This document shows, piece after piece, positions 26,632 to 33,947 of a DNA stretch of 35,214 nucleotides; positions within the stretch are counted from its first letter, which is position 1, and every line of letters starts with the position of its first letter. The DNA is taken from contig CAXYVC010000019.1 in assembly GCA_964292295.1 (NCBI GenBank), positions 1 through 35,214 on the forward strand, written 5' to 3'. A model generated the notes under the pieces. That model did no database searches. It saw nothing but the letters and a program-made list of their open reading frames with translations, and was not told where the DNA came from. The position numbers were made by a program, and so were the translations under genes. Source of the stretch: CAXYVC01 sp964292295. GTDB taxonomy: Bacteria > Acidobacteriota > Holophagae > Holophagales > Holophagaceae.

Positions 26632-27609
26632 CTACCGCGCCAGCTCCCCGGCGCTGACGAAGCGCACCTCGCCCCGGGAACGGGACACGAGGCGCTCCAG
26701 GGCTTCCACGCTCTCGGGGTAGACGTGGCCGATGATCAGCACCTCGCCCTCCTTCCGGGCCAGGGCGAGGGCGCGTTCCCACTGCTTTTCCATCTCCGGG
26801 AAGCTGCGCACGTCGTCCAGGAAGACCCTGCGCTGCACGGCGCGCACCTTCAGGGCGCGGGCCACGTCGAAGGCCACGCTGTCCTTCTCCGTGCGGCTGT
26901 CCACGAAGAAGCACTTCGCGGCGCGGATCTCCTCCATCACCCAGGTCATGCGCGTGCGGTCCGGCGTGATGCGGCTGCCCATGTGGTTGTTCACCCCGCG
27001 GCGGAAGGGCACCTCCAGCAGCGCACGGCGCACCCGGGCGCGCACCTCGCGCTCGGGCAGGTCGAAGAGGATCGCGCCTTCGCCCGGGTTCCGGCCGGGG
27101 CCCGGGTATCCCAGGGGTTCCATGGGAAGGTGCAGGAGCACCTCCTTGCCCCGGGCGTGGGCGATCTCCGCGCTTTCGCGGCTGTGGGGCAGGAAGGGCA
27201 GCACCGCCACGCTGAAGGGCACGGGCTGGGCGCAGAGGCGCGTCACCAGCTCAGGCTCGGCGTAACCCAGATCGTCCACCACCACGGCCACCTTCGGCAG
27301 GGCCTTGGACGAAGGCTCGGGCACCGCCTCCGGCCGCGCAGGGGCCGGGCTCTCCTGGGGCCTTTCCGAGGGCGTCTCCCGGAGCTGGGGGCCGCGGGGA
27401 GCGGCCTTCCGGCGGCCCTTCGGCGCCTCCCGCGGGGCCTCGTCCGGCGCGCTGCGGCGCCGGCAGCCGCTGGCGCTGAACAGCACGCCCCGCCCCACGC
27501 CCAGGGCCAGCATGAGCGCCGCCCAGGCCAGGAGGGCGCCCGGGGAGGGGCGGGCTCCGCCGCAGCTGCGGGCCACGCCTTCAGGCCAGTTCGGGCGCGG
27601 GCGTGGCAC
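26632..27609 (-). CDS. divergent polysaccharide deacetylase (YibQ-like)
   Basis: This 325-residue envelope protein belongs to the YibQ/divergent polysaccharide deacetylase family. After an Arg-rich N-terminus, a hydrophobic segment (about 25-45, ALLAWAALMLALGVGRGVLF) probably anchors or exports it, followed by a charged Pro/Glu-rich linker. The catalytic-like domain starts near 107 with KVAVVVDDLGY and includes LLHLPMEPLGY and NNHMGSRITPD, the conserved His and Asn places of the family. The deacetylase substrate has not been established for most members. The GTG at 27609 overlaps the upstream S41 gene by 29 nt; a GTG at 27576, after the S41 stop, is an alternative. It is last in the murG-S41-yibQ operon. 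Confidence 0.87.
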   Translation of the reverse strand: MPRPRPNWPEGVARSCGGARPSPGALLAWAALMLALGVGRGVLFSASGCRRRSAPDEAPREAPKGRRKAAPRGPQLRETPSERPQESPAPARPEAVPEPSSKALPKVAVVVDDLGYAEPELVTRLCAQPVPFSVAVLPFLPHSRESAEIAHARGKEVLLHLPMEPLGYPGPGRNPGEGAILFDLPEREVRARVRRALLEVPFRRGVNNHMGSRITPDRTRMTWVMEEIRAAKCFFVDSRTEKDSVAFDVARALKVRAVQRRVFLDDVRSFPEMEKQWERALALARKEGEVLIIGHVYPESVEALERLVSRSRGEVRFVSAGELAR

Positions 27610-28870
27610 CCGGGAGCAGCGGCAGGCCCTCCAGGGAGCTCTTCTTGTTGTCCAGGGGCTTGTCTGGCTTTGCGGCCTTCGCCCGCTCGGGCCCCTCCGC
27701 CTTGGGGGCCTCGGCCTTCCGGCCCTCCAGCTCCGCCAGGACGCGCGGCAGGGGGTCCTCGTCCGGGCGCAGGCCGCGCAGGGGCGTGGTGGGCGCCAGG
27801 CCGACGGTGCGGTCCAGCTTCTCGCCGCTGGTGCCCAGCTTCTCGCCGGAGGCCCCCAGCCAGCGCCGGTTCACCAGTTCCACGGCCCCGCCCTGGCGCA
27901 GCAGGAAGCGGGTGCGCCCCACGCCCAGGGCCGCGGTGCGCTCGCCCAGGACGGGAAGCCCCGCCTTCTTGAGGGCGGCGGCGACGGCTTCCGGGGCCCC
28001 CACGGTGCCCATGCCCGCCAGCACCGCACACTTCGTGAAGGCGGGCTGGGGGTCGGCCACCACGGGGACCGCCACGTCGCCCTTGCCGGCCTCCTGCACG
28101 GTGGCAAGGGTGCCCGCGGCGCCGAAGAGGCCGGCGACCTGCGCAGCCTCCTGGAGCTCCCCGCCCGCGCACTGGCGCAGGTCCAGCACCAGGGGCAGGC
28201 GGCGATCCTGCCCCGCCAGCAGGGCCTTCAGCTCCTGGGCGCGGCCCGCGGAGAGGTCCGGAACGGCCACCAGAACGGCCTTGTCCACGCGGCAGGTGAG
28301 GGCGGGGCGCTGGGGCAGCTCCCGCGTGACCACGATCTTCTTGAGCTCGCCGCTCTGCCCCGCGTAGCGCAGGAGGACGAGCTCGCTGCCCGCCTTGCCC
28401 CGCAGGCGGCGCTCCAGCTGCCAGGCGCTCATGGCGCCCACCGATTCACCGTCCAGCTTGCGCAGGATGTCCCCCACCTGGAGCCCCGCCTTGGCCCCGG
28501 GACCGCCGGGCACCACGTGCAGCACCTGGGCGTAGAGGCCGCGCTTCACGAGCAGCAGCCCGGCGTCCGCGGGCCCCGGATCCCCCTGGCGCAGCTCCTC
28601 CGGCCCGAGGTAGGCGTTCATGGGATGGAGGCGCTCCAGGGCGCCCTGGATGCCGCCCCCCAGCAGCTTGTCCATGTCCACGGGGTCGACGTAGTCCTCG
28701 CGCACCCGGGCCAGCACGTCCTGGATGTCGGAGAGCCCCGCCAGGGGATCCTGGCTCCCGGGCTTCACCTCGGGCTTGGGGAGGCTCGCCCCCTGCCGCA
28801 GGACCATGGGGTAGGTCAGCGCGGCCACCAGGGGCAGCGTCAGGAGGGAGAGCCAGGTGCGCTGGTGCAT
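27581..28870 (-). CDS. CtpA-like S41 family protein, catalytic residues missing
   Basis: This 429-residue protein has the layout of a C-terminal processing peptidase: an N-terminal signal or anchor (6-22), a helical N-domain (DVLARVREDYVDPVDMDKLL), a PDZ domain (about 103-180; PGGPGAKAGLQVGDILRKLDG) and the S41 core (LVLDLRQCAGGELQEAAQVA). In active enzymes the next motif is GTASASE, with the nucleophilic Ser, and a Lys follows 25 residues later in GKG. Here they read GTVGAPE (288-294, Gly at 291) and GERTAALGVGRT (309-320, no Lys). It is therefore probably a pseudoprotease acting as a scaffold or adaptor. A charged tail with many K, E and A (384-412) ends it. It is 21 nt after murG. The only promoter hint is TACACT, 6 nt before the ATG. 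Confidence 0.88.
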   Translation of the reverse strand: MHQRTWLSLLTLPLVAALTYPMVLRQGASLPKPEVKPGSQDPLAGLSDIQDVLARVREDYVDPVDMDKLLGGGIQGALERLHPMNAYLGPEELRQGDPGPADAGLLLVKRGLYAQVLHVVPGGPGAKAGLQVGDILRKLDGESVGAMSAWQLERRLRGKAGSELVLLRYAGQSGELKKIVVTRELPQRPALTCRVDKAVLVAVPDLSAGRAQELKALLAGQDRRLPLVLDLRQCAGGELQEAAQVAGLFGAAGTLATVQEAGKGDVAVPVVADPQPAFTKCAVLAGMGTVGAPEAVAAALKKAGLPVLGERTAALGVGRTRFLLRQGGAVELVNRRWLGASGEKLGTSGEKLDRTVGLAPTTPLRGLRPDEDPLPRVLAELEGRKAEAPKAEGPERAKAAKPDKPLDNKKSSLEGLPLLPGATPAPELA

Positions 28871-28876
28871 GGCGCC

Positions 28877-28882
28877 AGTGTA
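28877..28882 (-). promoter_or_regulatory. -10-like hexamer 6 nt before the S41 gene
   Basis: TACACT on the minus strand ends exactly 6 nt before the ATG at 28870, the spacing expected for a leaderless transcript. It lies in the 21-nt murG gap. No ribosome binding site is visible. Confidence 0.35.
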
Positions 28883-28891
28883 CCCCGGCTT

Positions 28892-29971
28892 TCAGGCGAG
28901 CAGCGGGGCCATGGCCTCCAGGCAGGCCTCCACGGCGCAGTTGGGCTCCGGACGGGCCAGGCGGCGGCGGGCCTCCCCGTCCGCCATCAGGCGCTCCGCC
29001 TCCGCGGCCAGGCGCTCCGGCAGGTCGGGCCCCTGGAGCACGCAGACCGCCCGGCCCTCCGCCTCCAGGGCCCGGGCGTTGTGCGTCTGGTGATCCCCGG
29101 CGCTCTGGGGGAAGGGAACCAGGATCGCCGGGCGCCCGCAGGCGGCCAGCTCCGCGCAGGTGCTGGCGCCGGAACGGCTCAGCACCAGGCTCGCGGCCTC
29201 CAGCTCGCGGTCCACGTCCTCCAGGAAGGCCTGGAGGCGGTGCCGGGGATGGCGGGGCCTGGCGGCGAGGGCCTCGAAGTCCCGGGCGCCGGTCTGGTGG
29301 AGCAGCTCCCAGTCGGGGTGGCGCTCCAGCAGGCCGGGCGCGAGGGCGAGGAGCGCCTCGTTGAGGGGCCGCGCCCCGCCGCTGCCCCCGAGGGCGAGAA
29401 GGCGGAAGGGCGCCCGGAGATCCTCCAGGGGGCTGAAGTCCCGCAGGAAGGCCGCCCGGACCGGCGTGCCCACCACGCGGCAGGCGGCCCCGGGCAGGCG
29501 CTCCCGGGCCGCGGCCATGCCCAGCCAGACCTCCCGCGCGCCCCGCGCCAGGAGGCGCACCACCAGCCCGGGTTCGGCGTTGGATTCGTGCAGGAAGGTG
29601 GGGATGCCGAGCTTCCGGGCCGCCAGGAGAGCCGGCGCGGCGCCGTAGCCCCCCGTGGCCACCACCGCCACGGGGCGGGACGTCCTCCAGGCCCGGAGGA
29701 GCGTCCCGCGGGCCCGCAGGAGCAGGCGCAGCGCCCGGAGGATGGCGAAGGGGGAACGTCCCACCAGCCCCTCCACGTCCAGGAGCAGATGGGGCCAGCC
29801 GCTCTCCGGGAGCCGACGGGCCTCGATGCCGCGCCGCGCGCCCACGAAGGCGATGGGCCGCCCCGGCCAGCGCGCGCGGGCCCCCTCGGCCAGCGCCACC
29901 GCCGGGAAGAAGTGCCCCCCCGTGCCGCCGCCCGTGAAGACCAGGGTTCCCTTGAAGTCCGGCGTGTCCAT
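28892..29971 (-). CDS. murG: UDP-GlcNAc:lipid I N-acetylglucosamine transferase MurG
   Basis: MurG makes lipid II by adding GlcNAc to lipid I on the inner face of the membrane. The 359-residue GT28 protein has the glycine-rich loop FTGGGTGGHFFPA (13-25), a second loop ATGGYGAAP, HESNAEPG where many MurG have HEQNAVPG, a third loop ALGGSGGARPLN, and the UDP-GlcNAc site SRSGASTCAELAACGRP followed by PFPQSAGDHQTHNA. It is not beside other dcw cell-division genes here; instead it leads a three-gene run with an S41 pseudoprotease and a YibQ-like protein. It diverges from etfB. Confidence 0.95.
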   Translation of the reverse strand: MDTPDFKGTLVFTGGGTGGHFFPAVALAEGARARWPGRPIAFVGARRGIEARRLPESGWPHLLLDVEGLVGRSPFAILRALRLLLRARGTLLRAWRTSRPVAVVATGGYGAAPALLAARKLGIPTFLHESNAEPGLVVRLLARGAREVWLGMAAARERLPGAACRVVGTPVRAAFLRDFSPLEDLRAPFRLLALGGSGGARPLNEALLALAPGLLERHPDWELLHQTGARDFEALAARPRHPRHRLQAFLEDVDRELEAASLVLSRSGASTCAELAACGRPAILVPFPQSAGDHQTHNARALEAEGRAVCVLQGPDLPERLAAEAERLMADGEARRRLARPEPNCAVEACLEAMAPLLA

Positions 29972-29977
29972 GGCACC

Positions 29978-29983
29978 AGCCTA
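29978..29983 (-). promoter_or_regulatory. -10-like hexamer giving a predicted leaderless murG mRNA
   Basis: TAGGCT on the minus strand ends exactly 6 nt before the murG ATG. No Shine-Dalgarno sequence separates them. Confidence 0.4.
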
Positions 29984-30014
29984 AACCAGCCCTGGGGCCT
30001 CCGGCTCCTTGGGA

Positions 30015-30020
30015 TACAAT
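30015..30020 (+). promoter_or_regulatory. -10 element for etfBA
   Basis: TACAAT matches the sigma-70 -10 consensus at five of six positions. It predicts a start near 30027, giving a leader of about 50 nt that includes the GGAGAG site of etfB. The -35 (CTGGGG near 29992) is weak. Confidence 0.5.
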
Positions 30021-30076
30021 GATCGGTCATGCCCTGGCCGGCCCCGGACAGGCGGACAGTTGACCACGGAGAGTCC

Positions 30077-30808
30077 ATGAAGATCCTCGTTGCCATCAAG
30101 CAGGTGCCGGACACCGAAACCAAGATCAAGGTCGCCAGCGACGGACGTTCTCTCGATCCCGCCGACGTGAAGTGGATCACCAGCCCCTACGACGAATACG
30201 CCCTGGAGGAAGCCCTGCGCCTGAAGGAGGGCAAGGGCGCCGAGGTGGTGGCCGTCTCCGTGGGCGGCGACAAGGCCAAGGACGTGCTGCGCAACGCGCT
30301 GGCCCTCGGCGCCGACAGCGCCGTGCTGCTGAAGGGCGCGGCGGAGGATCCCCTCGCCGTGGCCCGCGCCCTGGCCTCCTTCGCCGAGGGCAAGGGCTTC
30401 GACCTGATGCTCCTGGGCCACAAGGGCTACGGCTCCGACAACGGCGCCGTGGGTTCCATGCTGGCCGAGCTGGCGGGCGCGGCCCAGGCCACCCTGGTGA
30501 CCAAGCTGGAGCTGGGCGAGGGCTGCTTCAAGGCCGAGCGCGAAGGCGACACCGGCACGGAGATCGTGGAGGGCAGCCTGCCCGCCGTGATCACCGCCCA
30601 GCGCGGCCTCAACGAGCCCCGCTACGCGAACCTGAAGGGCATCATGGCCGCCAAGAAGAAGCCCATCGAGGAGCTGGAAGCCGCCTGCGGCGAGAGCGCC
30701 ACCTCCGTTTCCGCCCTGGCCCTGCCCGCCGCCCGCCCCGAGGGCCGGAAGGTCGAGGGTGCCGAGGCCCTGCTGGCGCTGCTCCGGGACGAGGCCAAGG
30801 TCCTCTAG
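30077..30808 (+). CDS. etfB: electron transfer flavoprotein beta subunit
   Basis: EtfB with EtfA accepts electrons from acyl-CoA and other dehydrogenases and passes them to the quinone pool. The 243-residue protein begins MKILVAIKQVPDTETKIKV and carries SPYDEYALEEALRLKE and the ETF-beta signature region ITAQRGLNEPRYANLKGIMAAKKKP. GGAGAG lies 3-4 nt upstream of the ATG at 30077; an in-frame ATG at 30029 would add 16 non-conserved residues. etfA follows after 57 nt. No bifurcating partners (such as fixCX or bcd) are adjacent. Confidence 0.95.
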   Translation: MKILVAIKQVPDTETKIKVASDGRSLDPADVKWITSPYDEYALEEALRLKEGKGAEVVAVSVGGDKAKDVLRNALALGADSAVLLKGAAEDPLAVARALASFAEGKGFDLMLLGHKGYGSDNGAVGSMLAELAGAAQATLVTKLELGEGCFKAEREGDTGTEIVEGSLPAVITAQRGLNEPRYANLKGIMAAKKKPIEELEAACGESATSVSALALPAARPEGRKVEGAEALLALLRDEAKVL

Positions 30809-30865
30809 GCCTTCCCCCGCCCTTCAGACTTCCATCCAGAACGAGCTACGAAAAGGAATCCGACG

Positions 30866-31837
30866 ATGATCCTGGTGCTTTGCGAACTCAAGGACGGCAC
30901 GATCCGCAAGCCTTCGCTGGAGGCCCTCAGCGAGGCCCGCCGCCTGGCCGACGCCGCCGGCACGACCGTGGGTGCGCTCTTCCTGGGCGCCCCCGTCTCC
31001 GGGTGCGAGCAGGCCGCCGCCCACGGCGCCGATGCCGTGCTCACCGCCGAGGCCCCCACCCTGGCCTCCACCTCCAGCGATGCCTACGCCGCCGTCCTCG
31101 CGGCCGCCCTGGAGGCCAAGGGCGCCTCCATCCTGCTGGGCGCCGCCACGGCCCTGGGCAAGGACGTGCTGCCCCGCGCGGCCGCCCGCCTGGGCGCCGG
31201 CTACGCCGCGGACGTCACCGCCCTGTCCATGGAAGGCGACCGTCTCCAGGCCCTGCGGCCGGTCTATGCCGGCAAGGCCCTGGCCACCACCACCTTCGCC
31301 ACCGAGGTCCAGGTGGCCTCCACCCGTCCCAACGTCTTCGCCGTGGCCGCGTGCCCCAAGGCCGGTGCCCGCGAGGCCCTGCCCGCCCCCGCCGCCGGCT
31401 TCCTGGCCGTGGTGAAGGAGATCCTCGCCAAGGCCGGCGGCAAGGTGGACCTCACCGAGGCCGACATCATCGTGAGCGGCGGCCGCGGCATGCAGAGCGG
31501 CGAGAACTTCAAGCTCCTGGAGGAGCTGGCCGCCGCCCTGGGCGGCGTGGTGGGCGCCAGCCGCGCCGCGGTGGATGCGGGCTGGGGCATCCCCCACAGC
31601 ATCCAGGTGGGCCAGACCGGAAAGGTCGTCTCCCCCAGCCTCTACATCGCCTGCGGCATCAGCGGCGCCATCCAGCACGTGGCGGGCATGAGCAGCTCCA
31701 AGGTGATCGTGGCCATCAACAAGGACCCCGAGGCCCCCATCTTCAAGCTGGCGACCTACGGGATCGTGGGCGACCTCTTCGAGGTGGTCCCCGCCCTCAC
31801 CGCCGCCGTCAAGGCCGCAGGGATCGCCAAGGCCTGA
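30866..31837 (+). CDS. etfA: electron transfer flavoprotein alpha subunit
   Basis: EtfA carries the FAD of the ETF heterodimer. The 323-residue product has an N-terminal domain (MILVLCELKDGTIRKPSLEAL) and the C-terminal FAD domain. Markers are IIVSGGRGMQSGENFKLLEELA, the conserved ASRAAVDAGW, and SLYIACGISGAIQHVAGM with INKDPEAPIF. AAGGA stands about 8 nt before the ATG. The gene forms an operon with etfB and is followed by a terminator hairpin. Confidence 0.96.
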   Translation: MILVLCELKDGTIRKPSLEALSEARRLADAAGTTVGALFLGAPVSGCEQAAAHGADAVLTAEAPTLASTSSDAYAAVLAAALEAKGASILLGAATALGKDVLPRAAARLGAGYAADVTALSMEGDRLQALRPVYAGKALATTTFATEVQVASTRPNVFAVAACPKAGAREALPAPAAGFLAVVKEILAKAGGKVDLTEADIIVSGGRGMQSGENFKLLEELAAALGGVVGASRAAVDAGWGIPHSIQVGQTGKVVSPSLYIACGISGAIQHVAGMSSSKVIVAINKDPEAPIFKLATYGIVGDLFEVVPALTAAVKAAGIAKA

Positions 31838-31859
31838 AGCCCCACGCTCCCTTGCCCCG

Positions 31860-31892
31860 CGAAGCGCCCAGCCACTCCTGGGCGCTTCGTTT
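31860..31892 (+). terminator. terminator hairpin after etfA
   Basis: A perfect 12-bp stem (CGAAGCGCCCAG and its complement, 6-nt loop) is followed by TTT. It ends the etfBA transcript and may also stop minus-strand transcription from the convergent retropepsin gene. Confidence 0.85.
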
Positions 31893-31900
31893 GCGGCAGG

Positions 31901-31922
31901 GACATCAAGCTTGGGAAGCTTG
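31901..31922 (-). repeat. 22-nt copy of the tRNA-Gly anticodon arm
   Basis: On the minus strand this stretch is identical over 22 nt to positions 35058-35079 of tRNA-Gly(CCC): the complete anticodon stem, the loop TTCCCAA and the variable loop ATGTC. Identity stops abruptly at both ends. It lies 4 nt beyond the retropepsin stop and next to the etfA terminator. It may be an attachment-site remnant or a tRNA-derived 3' UTR hairpin. Confidence 0.85.
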
Positions 31923-31926
31923 TGTG

Positions 31927-32940
31927 CTAGGGCTCCCGGAGGTGCAGCCCCTCGGGCCCGAGGCTCAGGCGAAAGCGGCGCAGGAAGGAGAGGCCCAGGA
32001 GGCCGTCCACGCCTACCTCGGAGGCGGGGACGAGCAGGGCCGGGACCTGCCGGGCGGTGACGCCGGCCACCGTCAGTTCCTTCAGTTCCACGTGCCGCCC
32101 CCGGAGGCGCACCCCGCCCGCAAGCACCAGGTCGGCCTCCTCGCCGGCGCCCAGCCCCAGGGCCTCGGCCAATTCCGGCCCGAGGGTGGGCTTCTGGGCC
32201 CCCGTGTCCAGCATCAGGCAGCAGGGCTCGCCCTCGAGGGTGGCCTGCACCAGGATCGGGCCATCCGGCTGGGCGGAGGCCTGGGCCATGGCCCAGGCCG
32301 CAAGCTCCCGGCGCAGGGCCCTCACCTTGGCCAGACTGGCGGCATCTCCGCTTTGGCGGCACGCCCCCAGCAGGCGGTTCAGGTCCCGGAAGAAGGCCAG
32401 GTCCCCGCCCCCCTTCAGGAAGGCCGCAGAGGCCTCGAGCCGCACGTCCAGCCCGGCGCGCGCGGCCTGGACCTCCTTCCGCGCGCCCTCCAGCCCCGCA
32501 TCCACGGCGGCCCTGCGGGCGTTGAAGGCGTCCACCTCCTGCTGCGCCGCGCGGCTGCGGGCGTTGTAGTCGGCGGCGAAGGCGTTGCGGCGCTTCACCA
32601 GGGCGTTGAAGGCATCGATCTGGGCGGGATCAGGATTCTTCGGGGGCCTGGCGATGCGGGCGTCCAGTTCCTGCAGGGTGGCCGCATCCCGCTTCAGGGG
32701 GGCCAGCAGGGCCTCCAGCTTCGCCCGGGACGCATCCATCTCTCCGCGCCGGGCCTTGGCCTGGGCATTGAAGGCCTCCACCCGGGCCGCCACCCGGGCG
32801 CGCTGCGCCTCCAGCGCCTCGCCCCGGTAGTGGGCAGCCACCACGCGCTCCGCCTGTTCCAGGCGCGCCCCAAGGCCCTGCGCGCCCAGGGGGAGGAGCC
32901 CCAGGACTCCCGCAACGGCAAGACAGCGGCGAAGGTCCAT
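31927..32940 (-). CDS. exported coiled-coil retropepsin-like aspartic protease
   Basis: This 337-residue protein begins at the ATG at 32940 with a signal peptide (MDLRRCLAVAGVLGLLPLGA, cleavage near AQG). Residues about 25-215 are Ala/Arg/Glu-rich helix, predicted coiled coil, with the motif [DE]AFNA repeated at 56-60, 109-113 and 137-141. The C-terminal domain (about 228-337) resembles a clan AA single-domain aspartic protease: LMLDTGAQKPTLG with catalytic D245 in DTGA, and the second family motif VDGLLGLSFLRRF (311-323). Such enzymes act as dimers. The target is unknown. It starts 4 nt after the 75-residue gene, as the last gene of a cNMP-FHA operon. Function in proteolysis is inferred from the motif only. 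Confidence 0.83.
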   Translation of the reverse strand: MDLRRCLAVAGVLGLLPLGAQGLGARLEQAERVVAAHYRGEALEAQRARVAARVEAFNAQAKARRGEMDASRAKLEALLAPLKRDAATLQELDARIARPPKNPDPAQIDAFNALVKRRNAFAADYNARSRAAQQEVDAFNARRAAVDAGLEGARKEVQAARAGLDVRLEASAAFLKGGGDLAFFRDLNRLLGACRQSGDAASLAKVRALRRELAAWAMAQASAQPDGPILVQATLEGEPCCLMLDTGAQKPTLGPELAEALGLGAGEEADLVLAGGVRLRGRHVELKELTVAGVTARQVPALLVPASEVGVDGLLGLSFLRRFRLSLGPEGLHLREP

Positions 32941-32944
32941 GGCG

Positions 32945-33172
32945 TCAGAAGGGCTCGAAGCCCTCGGCGTAGAGGAAGGCGCGGGCGTCCTCCAGGTCGC
33001 CGAAGCGGGCGATGACCTCCACGCCCTCCCGCACGTCCCCGTCGGCCCGGTCGAGGGCGTTGAAGCCCTCGCGGACGATGCAGGTGCCGCCCACCTCATC
33101 CAGCGCCAGCTGCACGATCTCCCACACGGTGCCGTGCTCGTCGCGCCAGGTCTCGATGCGCAGGTCGCTCAC
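32945..33172 (-). CDS. 75-residue conserved-context hypothetical protein
   Basis: A small acidic protein of 75 residues (MSDLRIETWRDEHG to FLYAEGFEPF). The GTG start overlaps the stop of the cNMP-FHA gene by four bases (GTGA), and its stop is 4 nt before the retropepsin gene. Such tight packing supports a real, translationally coupled gene. No signal peptide or membrane segment is present, and I recognise no family. The pattern of short strands and helices suggests a compact globular domain. It could be an adaptor for its operon partners, but no function can be assigned. Confidence 0.75.
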   Translation of the reverse strand: MSDLRIETWRDEHGTVWEIVQLALDEVGGTCIVREGFNALDRADGDVREGVEVIARFGDLEDARAFLYAEGFEPF

Positions 33173-33888
33173 CCGTTCTTCTCGAAGAAGAGCACCACCA
33201 TGCCGAAGCCCACGCGCTCGCCGGGCTTCAGTTCCCGGGCATCGCCGGGGGGCAGGCGCTCGCCCTTGATGTAGGTGCCGTTCGCCACGCCGTGCTCCTC
33301 CACCAGGAAGTAGCGGTTGTGCTCGCACAGGATGCGGGCGTGGCGGCGGCTCACGCTGAGCTGGGGATCCTCCTCGGTCAGGTCGATGTCCGGGTGGATG
33401 CCGGTGTTGGGGTCGAAGCGGCCCACCAGCGCGCCGTGGCTGGTGATGGGAAACTTCTTGCCCGTGATGACGCTCACCAGGGCTGCGGCGGGGGCCTGGC
33501 TGCGCCGGCGCGCCCCGTCCGAGGCGTCCATGCGGGCGGCCAGCTCCCGGTTCCGCTGGGCGAAGCGCTGCATCATCTTCACGGAGACTTCCGGGTTCTG
33601 CCGGATCATCCGCAGGAAGGTCCCCCGGCTGATGGCGATGAGGTCGGTGTCCTCCAGCGCCACGGCCGTGGCGCTGCGGCCCACGGCCTCCAGCAGGCTG
33701 GCCTCGCCGAAGAAATCGCCCTTGGCCAGCTCCTCCACCCAGTCGCCGATGGGCTCGTGGCCGGCATACAGGCGGACCTTGCCGGACAGGATGATGTACA
33801 TCTGCTGACCCATCTCCCCCTTGCGGAAGACGATCTCGCCCTCGTTGAAGTGGAGCTTGCTCTGGTCGATGAAGCTGGATTCCGCCAT
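33169..33888 (-). CDS. cyclic-nucleotide-binding domain / FHA domain protein
   Basis: This 239-residue cytoplasmic protein joins two signal-reading domains. Residues 10-115 form a cNMP-binding domain, with GEIVFRKGEMGQQMYIILSG and the phosphate cassette GEASLLEAVGRSATAVA including the Arg (R71) that contacts the cyclic phosphate. After a linker of about 25 residues, an FHA domain (about 137-235) shows GRFDP, the phosphothreonine-contacting S180-R-R-H183 and NGTYI (203-207). There is no helix-turn-helix, so it is not a CRP-type transcription factor. It could turn a nucleotide signal into binding of a phosphorylated partner. It leads an operon with a 75-residue protein and a retropepsin, and diverges from lpxK. 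Confidence 0.92.
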   Translation of the reverse strand: MAESSFIDQSKLHFNEGEIVFRKGEMGQQMYIILSGKVRLYAGHEPIGDWVEELAKGDFFGEASLLEAVGRSATAVALEDTDLIAISRGTFLRMIRQNPEVSVKMMQRFAQRNRELAARMDASDGARRRSQAPAAALVSVITGKKFPITSHGALVGRFDPNTGIHPDIDLTEEDPQLSVSRRHARILCEHNRYFLVEEHGVANGTYIKGERLPPGDARELKPGERVGFGMVVLFFEKNG

Positions 33889-33911
33889 GAAGGGTCCGGG
33901 AATGTGCCCTC

Positions 33912-33947
33912 AGGGTAGCCTGCCCCGGGCCGTCAAGGCTAGCCTTG
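33912..33947. promoter_or_regulatory. paired palindromic elements between the cNMP-FHA gene and lpxK
   Basis: Two copies of AGGSTAGCCT occur at 33912-33921 and 33936-33945, with centres 24 bp apart. The second sits in a perfect 14-bp palindrome, CAAGGCTAGCCTTG (33934-33947). That copy contains TAGCCT (33940-33945), a -10-like hexamer exactly 6 nt before the lpxK ATG. The complement of copy 1 reads TACCCT, a possible -10 for the minus-strand gene. The layout fits a shared operator or just two facing promoters. Confidence 0.4.

Noticed and set aside
31901..32940. A retroelement (retropepsin gene plus tRNA-derived sequence)
   Set aside because: There is no reverse transcriptase, integrase or long terminal repeat; the protease is of a bacterial exported type with a coiled coil, and the tRNA fragment is the anticodon arm, not the 3' primer end.
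33169..33888. CRP/FNR-type transcription factor
   Set aside because: The cNMP-binding domain is followed by an FHA domain, with no helix-turn-helix.
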